Shown here: one piece after another, positions 1 to 34,800 of the stretch
Numbering within the stretch: the stretch's first letter is position 1
How the letters are laid out: every line of letters starts with the position of its first letter
DNA from: Actinomadura macrotermitis
GTDB taxonomy: Bacteria; Actinomycetota; Actinomycetes; Streptosporangiales; Streptosporangiaceae
Assembly (NCBI RefSeq): GCF_009604375.1
Contig: NZ_WEGH01000001.1
Coordinates: 1,178,001 to 1,242,000, forward strand
Direction: 5' to 3'
DNA length: 64,000 nucleotides
Position numbers and translations under genes: made by a program
The notes under the pieces: generated by a model
The model's database searches: none
What the model was told of the DNA's origin: nothing
The model's input: the letters and a program-made list of their open reading frames with translations, nothing else

Positions 1-12092
<12,092 letters not shown>

Positions 12093-12093
<1 letters not shown>

Positions 12094-15000
12094 CAGGACA
12101 TCCCCTTCTCGATCTCTTCGGCCATCGCCTCGAACTGCTCGACCTCGCGCTGCCCCAGCTCCAGCAGGGGGAAGTCGGAGGGGGTGTGGCCGCCGGCCTC
12201 CGGGCTGACCGCGTGGCCGGCCAGCCCGCGGACCATCGCCACCCAGGTCCGCGCCAGCTCCCGGACGGCGGGTTCGGCGAGCAGGCCGTCCGGCCAGGCC
12301 AGCGAGACCGTCAGCACCGGGCCGTCCGCCCCGTCGCGCACCGATCCGCCCGCCTCCAGGACGTGCCCGGCGGGCAGGCCGCCCGGCCCGCCGCCGAACC
12401 CGACCGGCCGCCAGCCGGCGGGCGCTCCCGGTGCTCCCGGTCCCCCGCCCGCCGAGCGGCCCAGGTAGTTGAAGGCCAGCTGCGGGACGGGGCGCCCGGC
12501 CAGACCCGTCGCGCGCAGCAGCCCGTACCCGAGCCCGTCGCCGGGCACGGCGCGCAGCTGCTCCTTGACCGTCTTGATCACCTTGTCGGCGACCGCGCCG
12601 CCCGCGCGCAGTGCCGCCAGGTCGACGCGGCCCGCCGCCGGCAGGTCGATGCGGACGGGGTGCACGCTGGTGAACCAGCCGACGGTCCGCGACAGGTCCA
12701 TGCCCTCTTCGAGCGCCCGGCGGCCGTGGCCCTCCAGGTCGACCAGGACGGGGCCGGGCTCGCCGCGCCACTCGCCGACGGCGGCGACCAGCCCCGCCAG
12801 CAGGATGTCGGTGATGCCGGCGTGGTAGGCGGCGGGGACCGTGGTCAGCAGCTCCTCGGTGAGGTCCGCCGGGAGGGTCTCGGTGTGGTGGCGCATCGTG
12901 GCCGCCAGGTCGCGGGCGGGGTCGAGCGGCCGGTCCGCGAGCGCGATCCCGGGGTCGGCGAGGATCCGCTCCCAGGCGGGCAGTTCGGCGGCGCGCCCGG
13001 GGGTGCCGGCCTCGGCGGCGGCGAGCAGGGCCCAGCGGCGGAAGGAGGTGGACCGCGGCTGCAGCGCGGCGGGGGCGCCCGCCGCGATCGCGGTGTGGGC
13101 CGCGGCCAGGTCGGGCAGCAGGATCCGCCAGGAGACCGAGTCGACGACGAGGTGGTGGGCGACCAGCAGGACCCGGCCGGGGGCGTCGGGCCCGCGGTCG
13201 AACCAGACGGCCTGCAGCATCCGCCCCGCCACCGGGTCGAGCCGGGCGGTCGCGGCCCGCTCCCGCTCGCCGAGCAGCGCGGTCATCTCCTCCTCCGGCA
13301 GTCCCGCGGCGTCGACGCGTTCGACGAGGGCGCCGGCGGGTTCGCCGGGCGGGCGGACGTCGAGGGTCCAGGTCGCGACGGCCCGCTCGTCGGGGACCGA
13401 GAGGCGGGCGCGCAGCAGGTCGTGGTGGTCGGCGAGCGCCCTGACGGCCTGCTCCAGCTCCGCGTGGTCGAGGCCGGCGGGGGCGACGACCAGCGCGGAC
13501 TGGGCGAACCCGCGCAGCCCCGCGAGGCCCGCCCGCTCCGCCGCCTCGCGCATCGCGGGGGTGAGCGGGGCCTCGCCGACGGCCTCATCGGGGGCGGGCG
13601 GCGCGGTGGTCCCGGCGGCGACCAGGGCCAGGCCCGCCGGGGTCTTGTGCTCGAAGACGTCCTGGGCGGTGATGACGATCCCGGCCTTGCGGGCGCGGGC
13701 GACCAGCTGCATCGACATGATCGAGTCGCCGCCGAGGTCGAAGAACCCGTCGTCCACGCCCACCTTCTCCAGCCGCAGCACCCCCGCGAACAGCTCGCAC
13801 AGGGTCGCCTCGGTGTCGGTGCGGGGTTCGGCGGCGCCGGCCGCCGCGCCGAAGCCGGGGTCGGGCAGCGCGGCCCGGTCGACCTTCCCGTTCGGGGTCA
13901 GCGGCAGCGAGCCGAGCATGACCACCGCGGCCGGGACCATGTGCTCGGGCAGCAGCCCCGCCGCGAACCCGCGGACCTCCGCCGGATCGGCGTCGCCGAC
14001 GGCGTAGGCGAGCAGGCGCCCGTCCCGGACGGTCACCAGCACCGACGCCACGCCGGGGAACCCGGCGAGGACGGACTCGACCTCGCCCGGCTCGATCCGG
14101 TAGCCGCGGATCTTCACCTGGTCGTCGGCCCGGCCGGCGAACACCAGCTCGCCGTCGAGGGTCCACCGGCCGAGGTCGCCGGTCCGGTACATCCGGCCCT
14201 CGCCGAACGGGCAGGCCACGAACCGCTCCGCCGTCGCGGCGGGGCGCTCCCAGTAGCCGCGCGCCAGGCCCGTCCCGGCGATGTACAGCTCGCCGGTCGT
14301 TCCCGGCGGTACCGGCCGCAGGAACTCGTCGAGGACGTACACCCGCGTGTTGTCGAGCGGGCGGCCGATCGGCAGCACGGTGTCGCCGGGCCGCGCGGTG
14401 TAGGACGTCGCGCACATCGTGATCTCGGTCGGCCCGTACAACTGCCGCACCGACACCCCCGGGCAGGCCTCCAGCACACGGGCGACGGCGGGGGCGCTGA
14501 CGGCGTCGCCGCCGGTGAGGACCTCGGTGACGCCGGCGAAGCAGCCGGGGTCCTCTTCGGCGAGGGCGGCGAACAGCCCGGCCGTCGCGTGCACGGCGGT
14601 GAGGCCGTGCTCGGAGATCAGGCCGGCGAATCCCGCCGCGTCGATCCGGCCGGGCGGGGCGACGACCACGGTTCCGCCTGACAGCAGCGGGACCCACAAC
14701 TCCCAGGTGGAGGCATCGAACGCGTGCGGCGCATGGAACAGCACCCGCCCCGTCCCCCGCCACGAACGATCGGCCGCCAGCGCCACCACCCCGCCATGAG
14801 TGATCGCCACACCCTTCGGCTCACCCGTCGACCCCGAGGTGTACATCACGTACGCCAGGTCGTCGGGCTGGAGCGGTACCGGTGCCGTCGGCGCGGCCGC
14901 CGGGCCGGGGGTCCACTCCTGGTCGATGACCAGGTCGGCCCCGGCCAGGACCTTGGCGATCCGGGCGCCGGGCCATGCCGGGTCCGCCGGGACGTAAGCG

Positions 15001-18000
15001 GCGCCGGCCTTGAGGATGCCGAGGAAGGTCGCGACCAGGTCGGTGGAGCGGGGCAGCACGACGCCGACCCGTCCGCCCGCGACCGGTCCGAGGGCCGCCG
15101 CGATCCGGTCGGAGACCCGATCCAGCTCCGCGTAGGTCAGGGAACCGGTGGCGCCGGTGACCGCAGGAGCGTCCGGCGTCCGCGCCGCCTGCGCGGCGAA
15201 GGCGGACACGATCGTGCCGTGGGCGGCCGGGGCGTCGGTGGCGTTCCAGGTCTCCAGGACGCGGGTGCGCTCGCCGGGCTGGAGGAGGTCGAGCTCGCTG
15301 ACGGAGAGCGGCTCGGTGGCGACCTCGGTGAGCAGCCGGGTCAGCCGGGTCACCAGGAGCTCGGCGGTGCGGCGGTCGAACAGGTCGGCGGCGTAGCCGA
15401 GGGTGCCCTCCAGGCCCGCGGGCTCGCCGTGCGGGCCGCGGCGCTCGGCGAGGTTGAACGACAGGTCGAACTTGGCGGCGTTGACGCCGGAGCGGTACGG
15501 GCCGGCCGTCAGCCCCGGCAGGTCCCACCCGGTGGCGGCCGGGCTCGTCTGGAGGCCGAACGACACCTGGAACAGGGGGTGCCGGGACAGGGAGCGGTCG
15601 GGGCAGAGTTCCTCGACGAGGCGCTCGAAGGGGATGTCCTGGTGGGCGTAGGCGGCCAGGTCGGCCTCGCGGACCCGGCCGACCAGCTCGTCGAACGCCG
15701 GGTCGCCGCTCACGTCGGTGCGCAGCACGAGGGTGTTGACGAAGAAGCCGACCAGGTCGTCCAGGACGGGTTCGCCGCGGCCCGCGACGGCCGTGCCGAG
15801 CGGGATGTCGGTACCGCCGCTCAGCCGGGACAGCAACAGCGCGACCGCCGCCTGCAGCACCATGAACAAGGTGGCGCGCTCGGTGCGCGCCAGGGTGGCC
15901 AGCGAGGCGTGGACGGCGGCGTCGATCCGGATGGGGACGGCCCCGCCGGTGAAGGTCGGCACGGCCGGCCGCGGCCGGTCGAACGGCAGGTCGAGCTCGG
16001 CGGGCAGGCCGGCCAGCGCCGACCGCCAGTGCGCCAGCTGGCGGCCGGCCAGGCTGCCGGGGTCGTCCTCGGCGCCGAGCTCGGCGCGCTGCCAGAGCGC
16101 GAAGTCGGCGTACTGGACGGGCAGGGGGGCCCAGCCGGGTGCGGCGCCGCGGGCCCGCGCCGCGTAGGCCGCGGACAGGTCCCGGGTCAGCACCCCCATC
16201 GACCAGCCGTCGGCCGCGATGTGATGGGCGACCAGCAGCAGCACGTGCTCGGTGGGCGACAGGACGTGCAGCCGGGCGCGCAGCGGCGTCTCGGTGCCCA
16301 CGTCGAAGGGCCGCGCCGTCTCGGCGGCGAGCAGCCCCGGCAGGTCGGCCTCGGCGGTCTCGGCGACCACGAGCGCGGGGCGGCCCTCCGGCCCGTCCAG
16401 CACCCGCGGCGCGGGCACCCCGTCGCGGTCGGGGAAGACGGTCCGCAGGGTCTCGTGCCGGTCGGCGACGTCGCCCAGCGCGGCGGCCAGCGCCGCCCGG
16501 TCCAGGTCGCCGGAGAGCCGGAGCGCGAGCGGCATGTTGTAGACGCCGCGGCCGTCCTGGAGCCGGTTGAGGAACCACATCCGGGCCTGCCCGAACGACA
16601 GCGGGACCGGGTCGGGGCGGGGGCCGGCGGTCAGCGGGCGGCGGGCGGCGGCGCCGCCGTCGCCGGCGGCCAGCCGGGCGACGGCCGCCGGGGTCGCGGC
16701 GGCGAACAGCTGCCGGATCGTCACCTCGGTGTCCAGGACCGCGCGGATCCTGGCGACCAGCCGCATCGCCAGCAGCGAGTCGCCGCCGAGGTCGAAGAAG
16801 CCGTCGTCGGCGCCGACCCGGGGCAGCCGCAGCACCTCGGCGAACAGCGAGCAGAGGGCCTCCTCGACCGGGGTGCGCGGCTCCCGGCCGGTGGCGAGGC
16901 CGCCGAAGTCGGGGGCGGGCAGCGCGGCCCGGTCGAGCTTGCCGTTGGCGGTGAGGGGCAGCTCCGGCAGCGCGATCACCGCGGCCGGGACCATGTAGTC
17001 GGGCAGCCGGTCCGCGACGTGCTCGCGGAGTTCGGCGGCGGGCGCGGTCGCGGGCGTGACGTAGGCGACGAGCTGCTTGCGCCCCGCCCCGTCGGTGCGC
17101 GGCAGCACGACCGCGCGCCGCACCTCCGGGTGATCGGCCAGGACGGCCTCGATCTCGCTCGGCTCGATTCGGAAACCGCGCAGCTTCACCTGGGTGTCGG
17201 AGCGGCCCAGAAAGGCCAGGGACCCGTCGGCGTCCCGGCGCACCAGATCGCCGGTCCGGTACATGCGCTCGCCCTGGTCGAACGGGCTGGCCACGAACCG
17301 CTCGGCTGTCGGGCCGGGCCGTCCGAGGTAACCGCGTGCCAGCCCGGTGCCCGCGATGTACAGCTCGCCCGGCACGCCGGGCGGCACCGGCCGCAGGAAC
17401 CCGTCGAGCACGTGCAGCCGGGTGTTGGCGAGGGGGCGGCCGATCGGCACCGGATCGGGGACGGTGTCGCCCGCCGTGAACGGCTGATGGGTGGCGAACG
17501 CGGTGGTCTCGGTCGGCCCGTAGGTGGTCCGCACGACGAGCCCGGGGTGGGCGTCCAGCAGGGTGCGGACGGCGGCGGCCGAGACGACGTCGCCGCCGGT
17601 CGAGGCCTCCAGGACGCCGGTGAACAGGCCCGGGTCCTGCTCGGCGAGGGCGGCGAACAGCCCGGCCGTGGCGTGCACGTTGGTGACGCCGCCGCCGGAG
17701 ACCACCGCGCGCCGCTCGGGCGTGCCGAGGTCGCCCGCTGGGGCGACCACCACCCGGCCGCCGCGGGTCAGCGGCACCCACAGCTCGTAGGTGGAGGCGT
17801 CGAAGGCGTGGTTGGCCTGGAAGAGGACGCTGCGGGTGACCTCGTCGCGCCAGACGGGGTCGGCGCAGAAGTCGACGACGTTGCGGTGGGTGTTCGCGAC
17901 GCCCTTGGGCGTCCCGGTCGAGCCCGAGGTGTACATGACGTAGGCGAGGGCGTCGGGGGGGACGGGGCGGCCGGTCGCGCGGGGCCCTTCGGCGAACGCG

Positions 18001-19735
18001 GAGTCGGTCACCTGCACGACGTCCAGGCCGCCCTCGCGGGCCAGCGGATGGCCGGCGCCAGCGGAGTCGGCGAGCAGCACCCGCAGCCCGGCCTCGGCGG
18101 CGACGGCCCGCAGCCGCCCGGGCGGGTTGGCCGTGTCCAGCGGGACGTAGGCGGCGCCGGTCTTCAGCACGCCGAGCTGGGCGACGACCAGGGCGGCCGA
18201 CCGGTCCATCAAGACGCCGACCAGGTCGCCGGGTCCGGTGCCGAGGGCCGTCAGCGCGCCGGCGAGCCGGTCGGAGCGGGCGTCCAGCTCCGCGTAGGTG
18301 AGGGTGACCGCGGCGTCGACCGCGACCCGGTCGGGGTGCCGGGCGGCCCGCTCCTGGAAGACGTCGACCAGGGAGCCGCGCGGGGTGGCCGTCGCGGTGG
18401 CGTTCCAGCCGTTCAGGGCGGTGTCGTCGCGGAGGATCCCGATGGTGCCGACGCGGGCGTCCGGCGCCGCGACGATCCGGTCCAGGACGGTGGCGAGCAT
18501 GGGCGCCAGCTCCTCGGCGAGCCCGCCGGTGAACACCCCCGGCCGGTAGGTGACCCGCAGCAGCAGCCCGTCGGGCGCGGGGACGACGGCCAGCGCGAGC
18601 GGGTAGTGGGTGGCCTCCTTGCCGCCCGCCGGGACGATCGTCAGGTCCGATCCCGGGCCCGCGGGCCCGGCGGGGTCGAGCGGGTAGCTCTCGTAGGCGA
18701 CGATGGTGTCGAAGACCGCGCCGGGCCCGGCCAGCCGCTGGATCTCGCTGAGCCCGAGGTACTGGTGGTCCATCAGGGCGGTCTGCCGCGCCTGCAGGTC
18801 GTGCAGGAGTTCCGCGACGGTCGCCGACGGGTCGAGCGGCACCCGCACCGGCACGGTGTTGATGAACAGCCCCATCATGTCCTCGACGCCGGGCAGCTCC
18901 GGCGGGCGCCCGGCGACCACGGCGCCGAACACCACGTCGTCGCGTCCCGACAGGCGGGCCACCACCAGTGCCCAGGCGGCCTGGACGACGGTGTTGACCG
19001 TCAGCCCGTGCTCGCGGGCGAAGGCGCGCAGCGCCGCCGCCGGCCCGGCGGGCACGGTGGCCGTCGCGCGCTCCGCGGCGGCCGGGGCGCGCGCCGGGCC
19101 GGGCTCGGCGACCAGGGTCGGCTCCCCGGTCCCGGCGAGTTCGGCCCGCCAGGCCGCGCGGGCCGCGTCCCGGTCCTGCCGGCCCAGCCAGGCCAGGTAG
19201 TCGCGGTAGGACGGCACCGGCTTCAGGCCCGAGGCGTCGCCGTCCGCCCGCAGGACCGTGAAGAGCTCGCGCAGGAACATCGGCTGGGACCAGCCGTCGA
19301 GCAGCAGGTGGTGGACGGTGAACACCAGCCGGTGCCGGTGCTCGCCGAGCCGCAGCAGCAGGAAGCGCAGCAGCGGCGGCTCGGCCGGGTCGAACCCGGC
19401 GGCCAGCTCGGCCGCCGCCTCGCGTTCCGCGGCCGCCGTCGCGGCCGCGCCGTCGAGCGCCGACAGGTCGGCCTCGCGCCAGGGCGCCTCGGCCCGCTTC
19501 ACGATCACCTGGACGGGCCGGTCGATCCCGCCGATCTGCTGGAACCCGGCCCGCAGGTGCGGATGCCGGTCGACCAGGGCCTGCGCCGAGGCGCGCAGCA
19601 CCGCCGGGTCCAGCGGCCCGTGGAGGTCCAGGACGCGCTGGCCCGCGTAGGGGTCCGCGGAGTCGTAGAGCGCGTGGAAAAGCAGGCCCTCCTGCAGCGG
19701 CGACAGCGGCCACAGATCTTCCACGTCCAGCTGGG

Positions 19736-19739
<4 letters not shown>
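12093..19739 (-). CDS. Nonribosomal peptide synthetase NRPS3, two modules (C-A-PCP / C-A-PCP-E)
   Basis: 2548 aa from a GTG that overlaps the NRPS2 stop in GTGA. An in-frame reading extends upstream, but that part is antisense-like and lacks domains. C1 ([23 protein letters not shown] near 143) is the D-accepting type and follows the NRPS2 E domain. A1 has A3 motif [10 protein letters not shown] near 605 and pocket D-A-Y-H-S-G-T-A-F-K, which I cannot assign. PCP1 serine is near 988. C2 ([21 protein letters not shown] near 1173) is LCL, matching the absence of E in module 1. A2 has pocket D-A-W-H-L-G-L-M-C-K, Hpg-like. PCP2 serine is near 2004 ([11 protein letters not shown]). The E domain has [10 protein letters not shown] near 2197, [13 protein letters not shown], a PGDGLGYG motif and FNYLGR. 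The protein ends in [15 protein letters not shown], very like the NRPS1 tail, and should dock to NRPS4. Confidence 0.96.
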
Positions 19740-28803
<9,064 letters not shown>

Positions 28804-28807
<4 letters not shown>

Positions 28808-31800
28808 GGCATCCCCTTCTCGATCTGTGCGGCGATGGCCTCGAACTCCTCGACCTGGTCCTGGGCGAGGGCCAGCAGCGGGAAGTCCGACGGGGTGTGG
28901 CCGCCGGAGCCGGGGGCCGCGGCGTGCGCGGCCAGGCCGGTGAGCATCGCCGTCCAGGACCCGGCGAGCGCGTGGGCGTCCGCCTCGGCCAGCAGTCCCG
29001 CGGGCCAGGCCAGGGCGATGGTGAGGACGGGGCCGCCGGCGCCGTCCTGGACGATCCCGCTGGCCTCCAGGGCGTGCGCCGCGGGCATCGAGTCGGGGAC
29101 GTCGCCGCCGAGCCCGGTCTGCCGCCAGCCGCCGGATCCCGGCGACCGGCCCGCCCCGCCGAAGCGGCCCAGGTAGTTGAAGCCGATCGCGGGCGCGGGC
29201 AGCTCCGCCAGGGCGGCCGCGGTGCGCGGGTTCAGATGGCGGAGCAGGCCGAAGCCGAGCCCGTCGGCGGGCACCGACCGCAGCTGCTCCTTGACCCGTT
29301 TGATCGCCCGTCCGGCCGCGGGGCCGCCCGCCCTCAGCTCGTCGAAGCCGACGTCGTCGCCGAGGTCGAGCCGGACCGGGTGCAGCGCGGTGAACCAGCC
29401 GACGGTCCGGGACAGGTCGACGTCGCTGGCGAGCGGTTCGCGGCCGTGCCTCTCGACGTCGACCACGACGGGGCCGGCCCGCCCCTGCGTCTCGCCGACG
29501 GCCGCGGCCAGCGCGGTCAGCAGCACGTCGTCGATCCCGGCGTGGAACGCCGCCGGGACGCCGGTCAGCAGCGCGGCGGTCAGCTCGGCCGGGATCTCCA
29601 CGCTGAGCCGCCGCACCGTGGCGGCGGTGTCGCGGGCGGGGTCGAGCGGCCGGTCCCCGACGCCGAGCGCGCCGGGCGCCAGGATGTCGCGCCAGGCCGG
29701 CAGCTCGGCCTCCCGCGCGGCCTCCCCGGCCTGCGCGGCGGCCAGCAGCGCCCACCGCCGGAACGAGGTCCCGGCCGGGTCGGGCGCGGCTCCGGCGTAG
29801 GCGGCCTCCAGGTCGGGCAGCAGGATCCGCCACGACACCCCGTCGACGGCCAGGTGGTGCACGACCAGCAGCACCCGGCCGGGCGCCTCCCCCCGGTCCA
29901 GCCAGACCGCCCGCACCAGGCGTCCCGCGGCGGGGTCCAGCAGCTCGGCGGCGGCCCGGCCCTCGGCGGCGAGCAGCGCGGGCAGGTCCCGCTCGGGCAC
30001 CCCGGCGGCCTCGACCCGGCCCACCTCGGCGGCGGGGGCCTCGGCCGGGATGTCCAGCGCCCAGGTGGCCGGGTCGGCCGGGTCGTCGCGGACGAGCCGG
30101 GCCCGCAGGACCGGGTGCAGGCCGGTCAGCGCGGTCAGCGCCGCCCCGAGGGCGTCCGGGTCCAGGCCCGGCGGGACCTCCAGGGTCGCCGACTGCGCGA
30201 AGCGGCCGGTCAGGGGCCCGGCGCCGGCGTGGCCGGCGATCCAGCGCATGATCGGGGTCAGCGGGACCCGGCCGGCCGGGTCGTCGGCGGCGGGCGCGGC
30301 GGCCGACCGGGTGGCGACCAGGGCGAGCTGCTCGGGGGTGCGCCGCTCGAACACCTGGCGGGGGGTGAACAGCAGCCCCGCCTTGCGGGCCCGCGCCACC
30401 AGCTGCATGGAGACGATGGAGTCGCCGCCGAGGTCGAAGAACCCGGCGTCCGCGCCGACCGAGTCCAGCCGCAGCACCTCGGCGAACAGCTCGCACAGCA
30501 GGCGTTCGACCGGGCCGGCCGGTGCGCGGCCCGCGGCGCGGCCGGTGAAGTCGGGGGCGGGCAGCGCGGCCCGGTCGAGCTTGCCGTTGACCGTCAGCGG
30601 GAACTCCGCCAGGTCGACGACGGCCGCCGGGACCATCGCGGCGGGCAGCGCGGCCGCGGCGAAGGCCCGCAGGTCCGCCTCGCCCTCCCGGACGACATAG
30701 GCGATCAGCCGGTCGTCCCGGGCGACGACCACGGCGCCGGAGACGTCGGGGTGGCCGGCCAGGACGGCCTCGACCTCCCCCGGCTCGATCCGGAAGCCCC
30801 GGACCTTGACCTGGTGGTCGGCCCTGCCGAGGTAGACCAGGTCGCCCCGGGCGTCGCGGCGGGCCAGGTCGCCCGTCCGGTACATCCGGCCGGGGCCGAA
30901 CGGTGAGGCGACGAACCGCCCGGCGGTCAGCCCGGGCCGGTTCAGGTAGCCGCGGGCCAGGACCTCGCCCGCGATGTACAGCTCGCCGGCGGCCCCGTCG
31001 GGGACGGGGTGCAGGAAGCCGTCCAGCAGGTACAGCGCCGCGTTGCGCAGGGCGCGGCCGATCGGCACCACCCCGTCGCCGGGCTCGTCGCCCGGCCCGA
31101 TCCGGTACTCGGCGCAGCCGACGGTCGCCTCGGTCGGGCCGTACTCGTTGACGATCGCCAGGTCCGGCAGCGCCGCCCGCCAGGGCCGCAGGAGGTCGCC
31201 GGTCAGCTGCTCGCCGCCGACGACCAGGTCGCGGACGGGGAGCGGCGGCTCGGGGAACAGCCGCAGGTGGCTGGGGGTCAGCTTGACCATCAGCGGGCCG
31301 CCGGGCGCGCCGGGGGCGTCCAGGTCGCCCACCACGACCCGGCCGCCGGTGACGAGGGGGCCGAGCAGCGCGGTCACGGTCAGGTCGAACGCGGGCGGCG
31401 AGTGCAGCAGGGCCCCGGTGCGGACGGCGGTGTACCGCTCGGCGGCGTGGGCCAGGTAGTTGACGACCGACCGGTGCTCGACCACGACGCCCTTGGGCCG
31501 GCCGGTCGAGCCCGAGGTGTACAGGACGTAGGCGGGGTCGGCGGGCCGCGGCGGGGTCGGCGCGGGGCCGCCGGCGCCGGGGCCGGCCGCCGGGTCGTCC
31601 AGGACGAGCCGGACGGCGTCGTCCGGCAGGCCCCCGGTGGCCTTGGTGCAGACCACGGCGACCGCGCCGGCCTCGGCGAGCATGAACGCCACCCGGGGGG
31701 CGGGGTGGTCGGGGTCGATCGGCAGGTAGGCCGCCCCGCTCTTGAGGACGGCCAGCACCGCGACGACGGTCTCGGCCGAGCGGGGCAGCGCGATCGCGAC

Positions 31801-34800
31801 GATCCTGCCGGGCCGCGCGCCGAGGGCGGCGAGGCGGGCGGCCAGCCGGCCGGCGGCCAGGTCGAGGGCGGCGTAGGTGAGGTCGCCCGTGGCGGAGGTC
31901 ACCGCGACGGCGCCGGGGGTCAGCCGGGCCCTGTCCTCGAACAGCCCGATGACGGTGTCGCCGGGCAGGGGCGCGGCCGGCGCGGGCGCGGTGAGCCGGG
32001 CGTGCTCGGCGGCATCGAGCACACCGATCCTGCCGACGGGGGCGTCCGGCGCCGCGGTGAACTGCTCCAGCACCCGCAGGAGCCGGTCGGTGATCTGCTG
32101 CGCGGCGTCCCGGTCGTACAGGTCGGGCCGGTAGGTCAGCCGCACCCCGAGCCGTTCGCCGCCGGGGCTGATCGCCAGCGTCAGCGGGTAGTGGGTGGCG
32201 TCGCGGCCGCCGGCGGGGGCGACCCGGAGCGCCTCGCCGCCCGGCGCCGCCTCCGCCGGGAAGCTCTCATAGGCCAGCAGCGTGTCGAAGACCGCGCCGG
32301 GCCCGGCCAGCCGCTGGATCTCCGCGAGCCCGACGTGGTGGTGGTCCATCAGCGCCGACTGGCGCTTCTGCAGGTCGGCGAGGAGCCCGGCGACCGGCTG
32401 CGCGGGGTCGAGCGGCACCCGGACCGGGACGGTGTTGATGAACAGGCCGAGCATGTCCTCGACGCCGGGCAGCTCGGGCGGCCGGCCCGCGACCACGGCG
32501 CCGAACACCACGTCGCCGCGTCCCGACAGCCGCGCCAGGACCAGCGCCCAGGCGGCCTGGACCAGCGTGTTCACGGTGAGGTCGCGGCTCCTGGCCAGGG
32601 CGCGCAGCGCCGCGGTGAGGCCGGGGGCGGCCCGGTTCTGCAGTTCCTCGGGGACGACGGGGGCGCGCGCCGGGTCGGGTTCGGCGACCAGCGTCGGTTC
32701 CTCCAGGCCCGCCAGCTCGGCCCGCCAGGCCGTCCGGGCCGTCTCGGTGTCGCGGTCGCCGAGCCAGGCCAGGTAGTTCCGGTAGGGCGGCACGGGCCGC
32801 AGGTGGGCGGCGCCCTCGCGGTAGAGGGTGAACAGCTCGCGCTTGAGCAGGGGCAGCGACCAGCCGTCCAGGACGAGGTGGTGGTTGGTGATGACCAGCC
32901 GGTGGTGGTCGGCGGCGACCCGGACCAGCAGGAAGCGGATCAGCGGCGGTTCGGCCGGGTCGAAGCCCGCGGCCAGCTCCGCGGCGGCCAGCGCCGGGAC
33001 GCCGGCGAGGTCCGCGGACTCCTCGCGCCAGGGCAGCGCGACGCCCTCGCAGATCACCTGGACGGTGCGGTCGCCGAGCTGCCGGAACGCCGCGCGCAGG
33101 GGCGCGTGCCGGTCGAGCAGGGTCTGCCCGGCGGCGCGCAGGGCGGCCGGGTCGAGCGGCCCGCGCAGGTCCAGGACGTGCTGCCCGGCGTAGACGTCGG
33201 TGTCGGCGGAGTCGTAGACGGCGTGGAACAGCAGCCCCTCCTGCAGCGGCGACAGCGGCCACACCTCGGCCAGCCCGGCGTGGGCGGCCTCGAGTTCGGC
33301 GACCTCGTCCTGGGTGAGGTCGACCAGCGGGAAGTCCGAGGGGGTGTGGCCGCCGGCGGCGGCGGAGCGGGCCAGGCCCGTCAGTGCCGCCGCCCAGGCG
33401 TCCGCGACGCCCTGGGGGACGGCCTCGTCCAGCAGCCCGCCCGGCCAGGACAGGGACAGGGTCAGCTCGCCGTCGCGGACGGTGCCGCTCGCGGACAGGG
33501 CATGCGTGGCGGGGGTCCGGTCGTCGGCGTACCCGCCGAGGGCGAGCTGCGCCCAGCCGCCGGGGTCGCCGCCGCCCTCGGCCGCCCGGCCCAGGTAGTT
33601 GAAGCCGATCTCCGCGGTGGCGGCGACCGGGGTGCGGGCCTGCTCCTTGACCCGTTTGACGGCCCGCGCGGCCGGTTCGCCGCCCGCCAGGAGCTCCGCC
33701 AGGTCGACGGGCCCGGGGTCCAGGCGGAGGGTGCGCAGGGCGGTGAACCAGCCGACGGTGCGGGACAGGTCCATGCCGTCGGCGAGGGGTTCGCGGCCGT
33801 GCCCCTCGACGTCCACGGTCACCGGCCCCGGCCGCCAGGCGGCGACCGCGACGGCCAGGCCGGTGAGCAGCACCTCGTCGACGCCGGTGTGGAACGCCGC
33901 CGGGACCGTGGTGAGCAGCGCCTCGGACTCCTCGGCGGGCACCCGCACGGTCAGCCGCCGCATGGACGCGGCGTTGTCGGTCCTGGGGTCCAGCGGCCTG
34001 CCGCCGAGCGGCGCGGCCACCGGCTCCGGCGGGTCCGCGGCGGGAAGGAGACCGGCCCACCGGCGGAAGGAGGTGCCAGCCGGCTGGAGGGGTTCGCCGT
34101 TCACCGCGGCCGCCAGGTCGGGCAGCAGGATCCGCCAGGAGTAGCCGTCGACGACCAGGTGGCTGACGACCAGCAGCACCCGTCCGGGGAGGCCGGGACC
34201 GCGGTCGAGCCAGACGGCCCGGAACATCACGCCGGCCTCGGGGTCGAGGGTCCTGGCGTGCCCGGCGGCCAGGCCGGGCAGCGCGTCGTCGTCGAGGGCG
34301 GCGGCGTCGACCCTGGTGACCAGCGGGCCGGCCGGTTCCCCGGGGGGCCGCACGTCGAGCGTCCAGGTGGCGGGGTCCTGCTCGTCGGGGACGACCAGCC
34401 GGGCGCGCAGCGCGTCGTGGTGGTCGGCGACGGTGCGGACGGCCCGCTCCAGGCGTTCGGCGGTCAGCCCGGCGGGGGCGGCCGCCAGGAGCCACTGGGC
34501 GAAGTCCCGCAGCCCGGCGCGGCCGGTCCTGCGGGCGAGCCGCAGCATCGCGGGGGTCGCCGGGACCGGGCCGGTCCCGGCGTCGGCGGGGGCGGGGCCG
34601 GCCGCCGGGTCGCCGGTCGCGACCAGGGCCAGCAGCTCGGGGGTGCGGTGCTCGAAGACGTCCTGCGCGGTGATGACGATCCCGGCCTTGCGGGCGCGGG
34701 CGACCAGCTGCATCGACATGATCGAGTCGCCGCCGAGGTCGAAGAAGCCGTCGGTGACGGCGACCCGGTCGCGGCGGAGCACCTCGGCGAACAGCGTGCA

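Noticed and set aside
33600..33680. Frameshift or sequencing gap as the cause of the missing E5 motif in NRPS1 E2
   Set aside because: Codons before and after the deletion stay in one frame and FNYLGR follows at once, so it is an in-frame loss.
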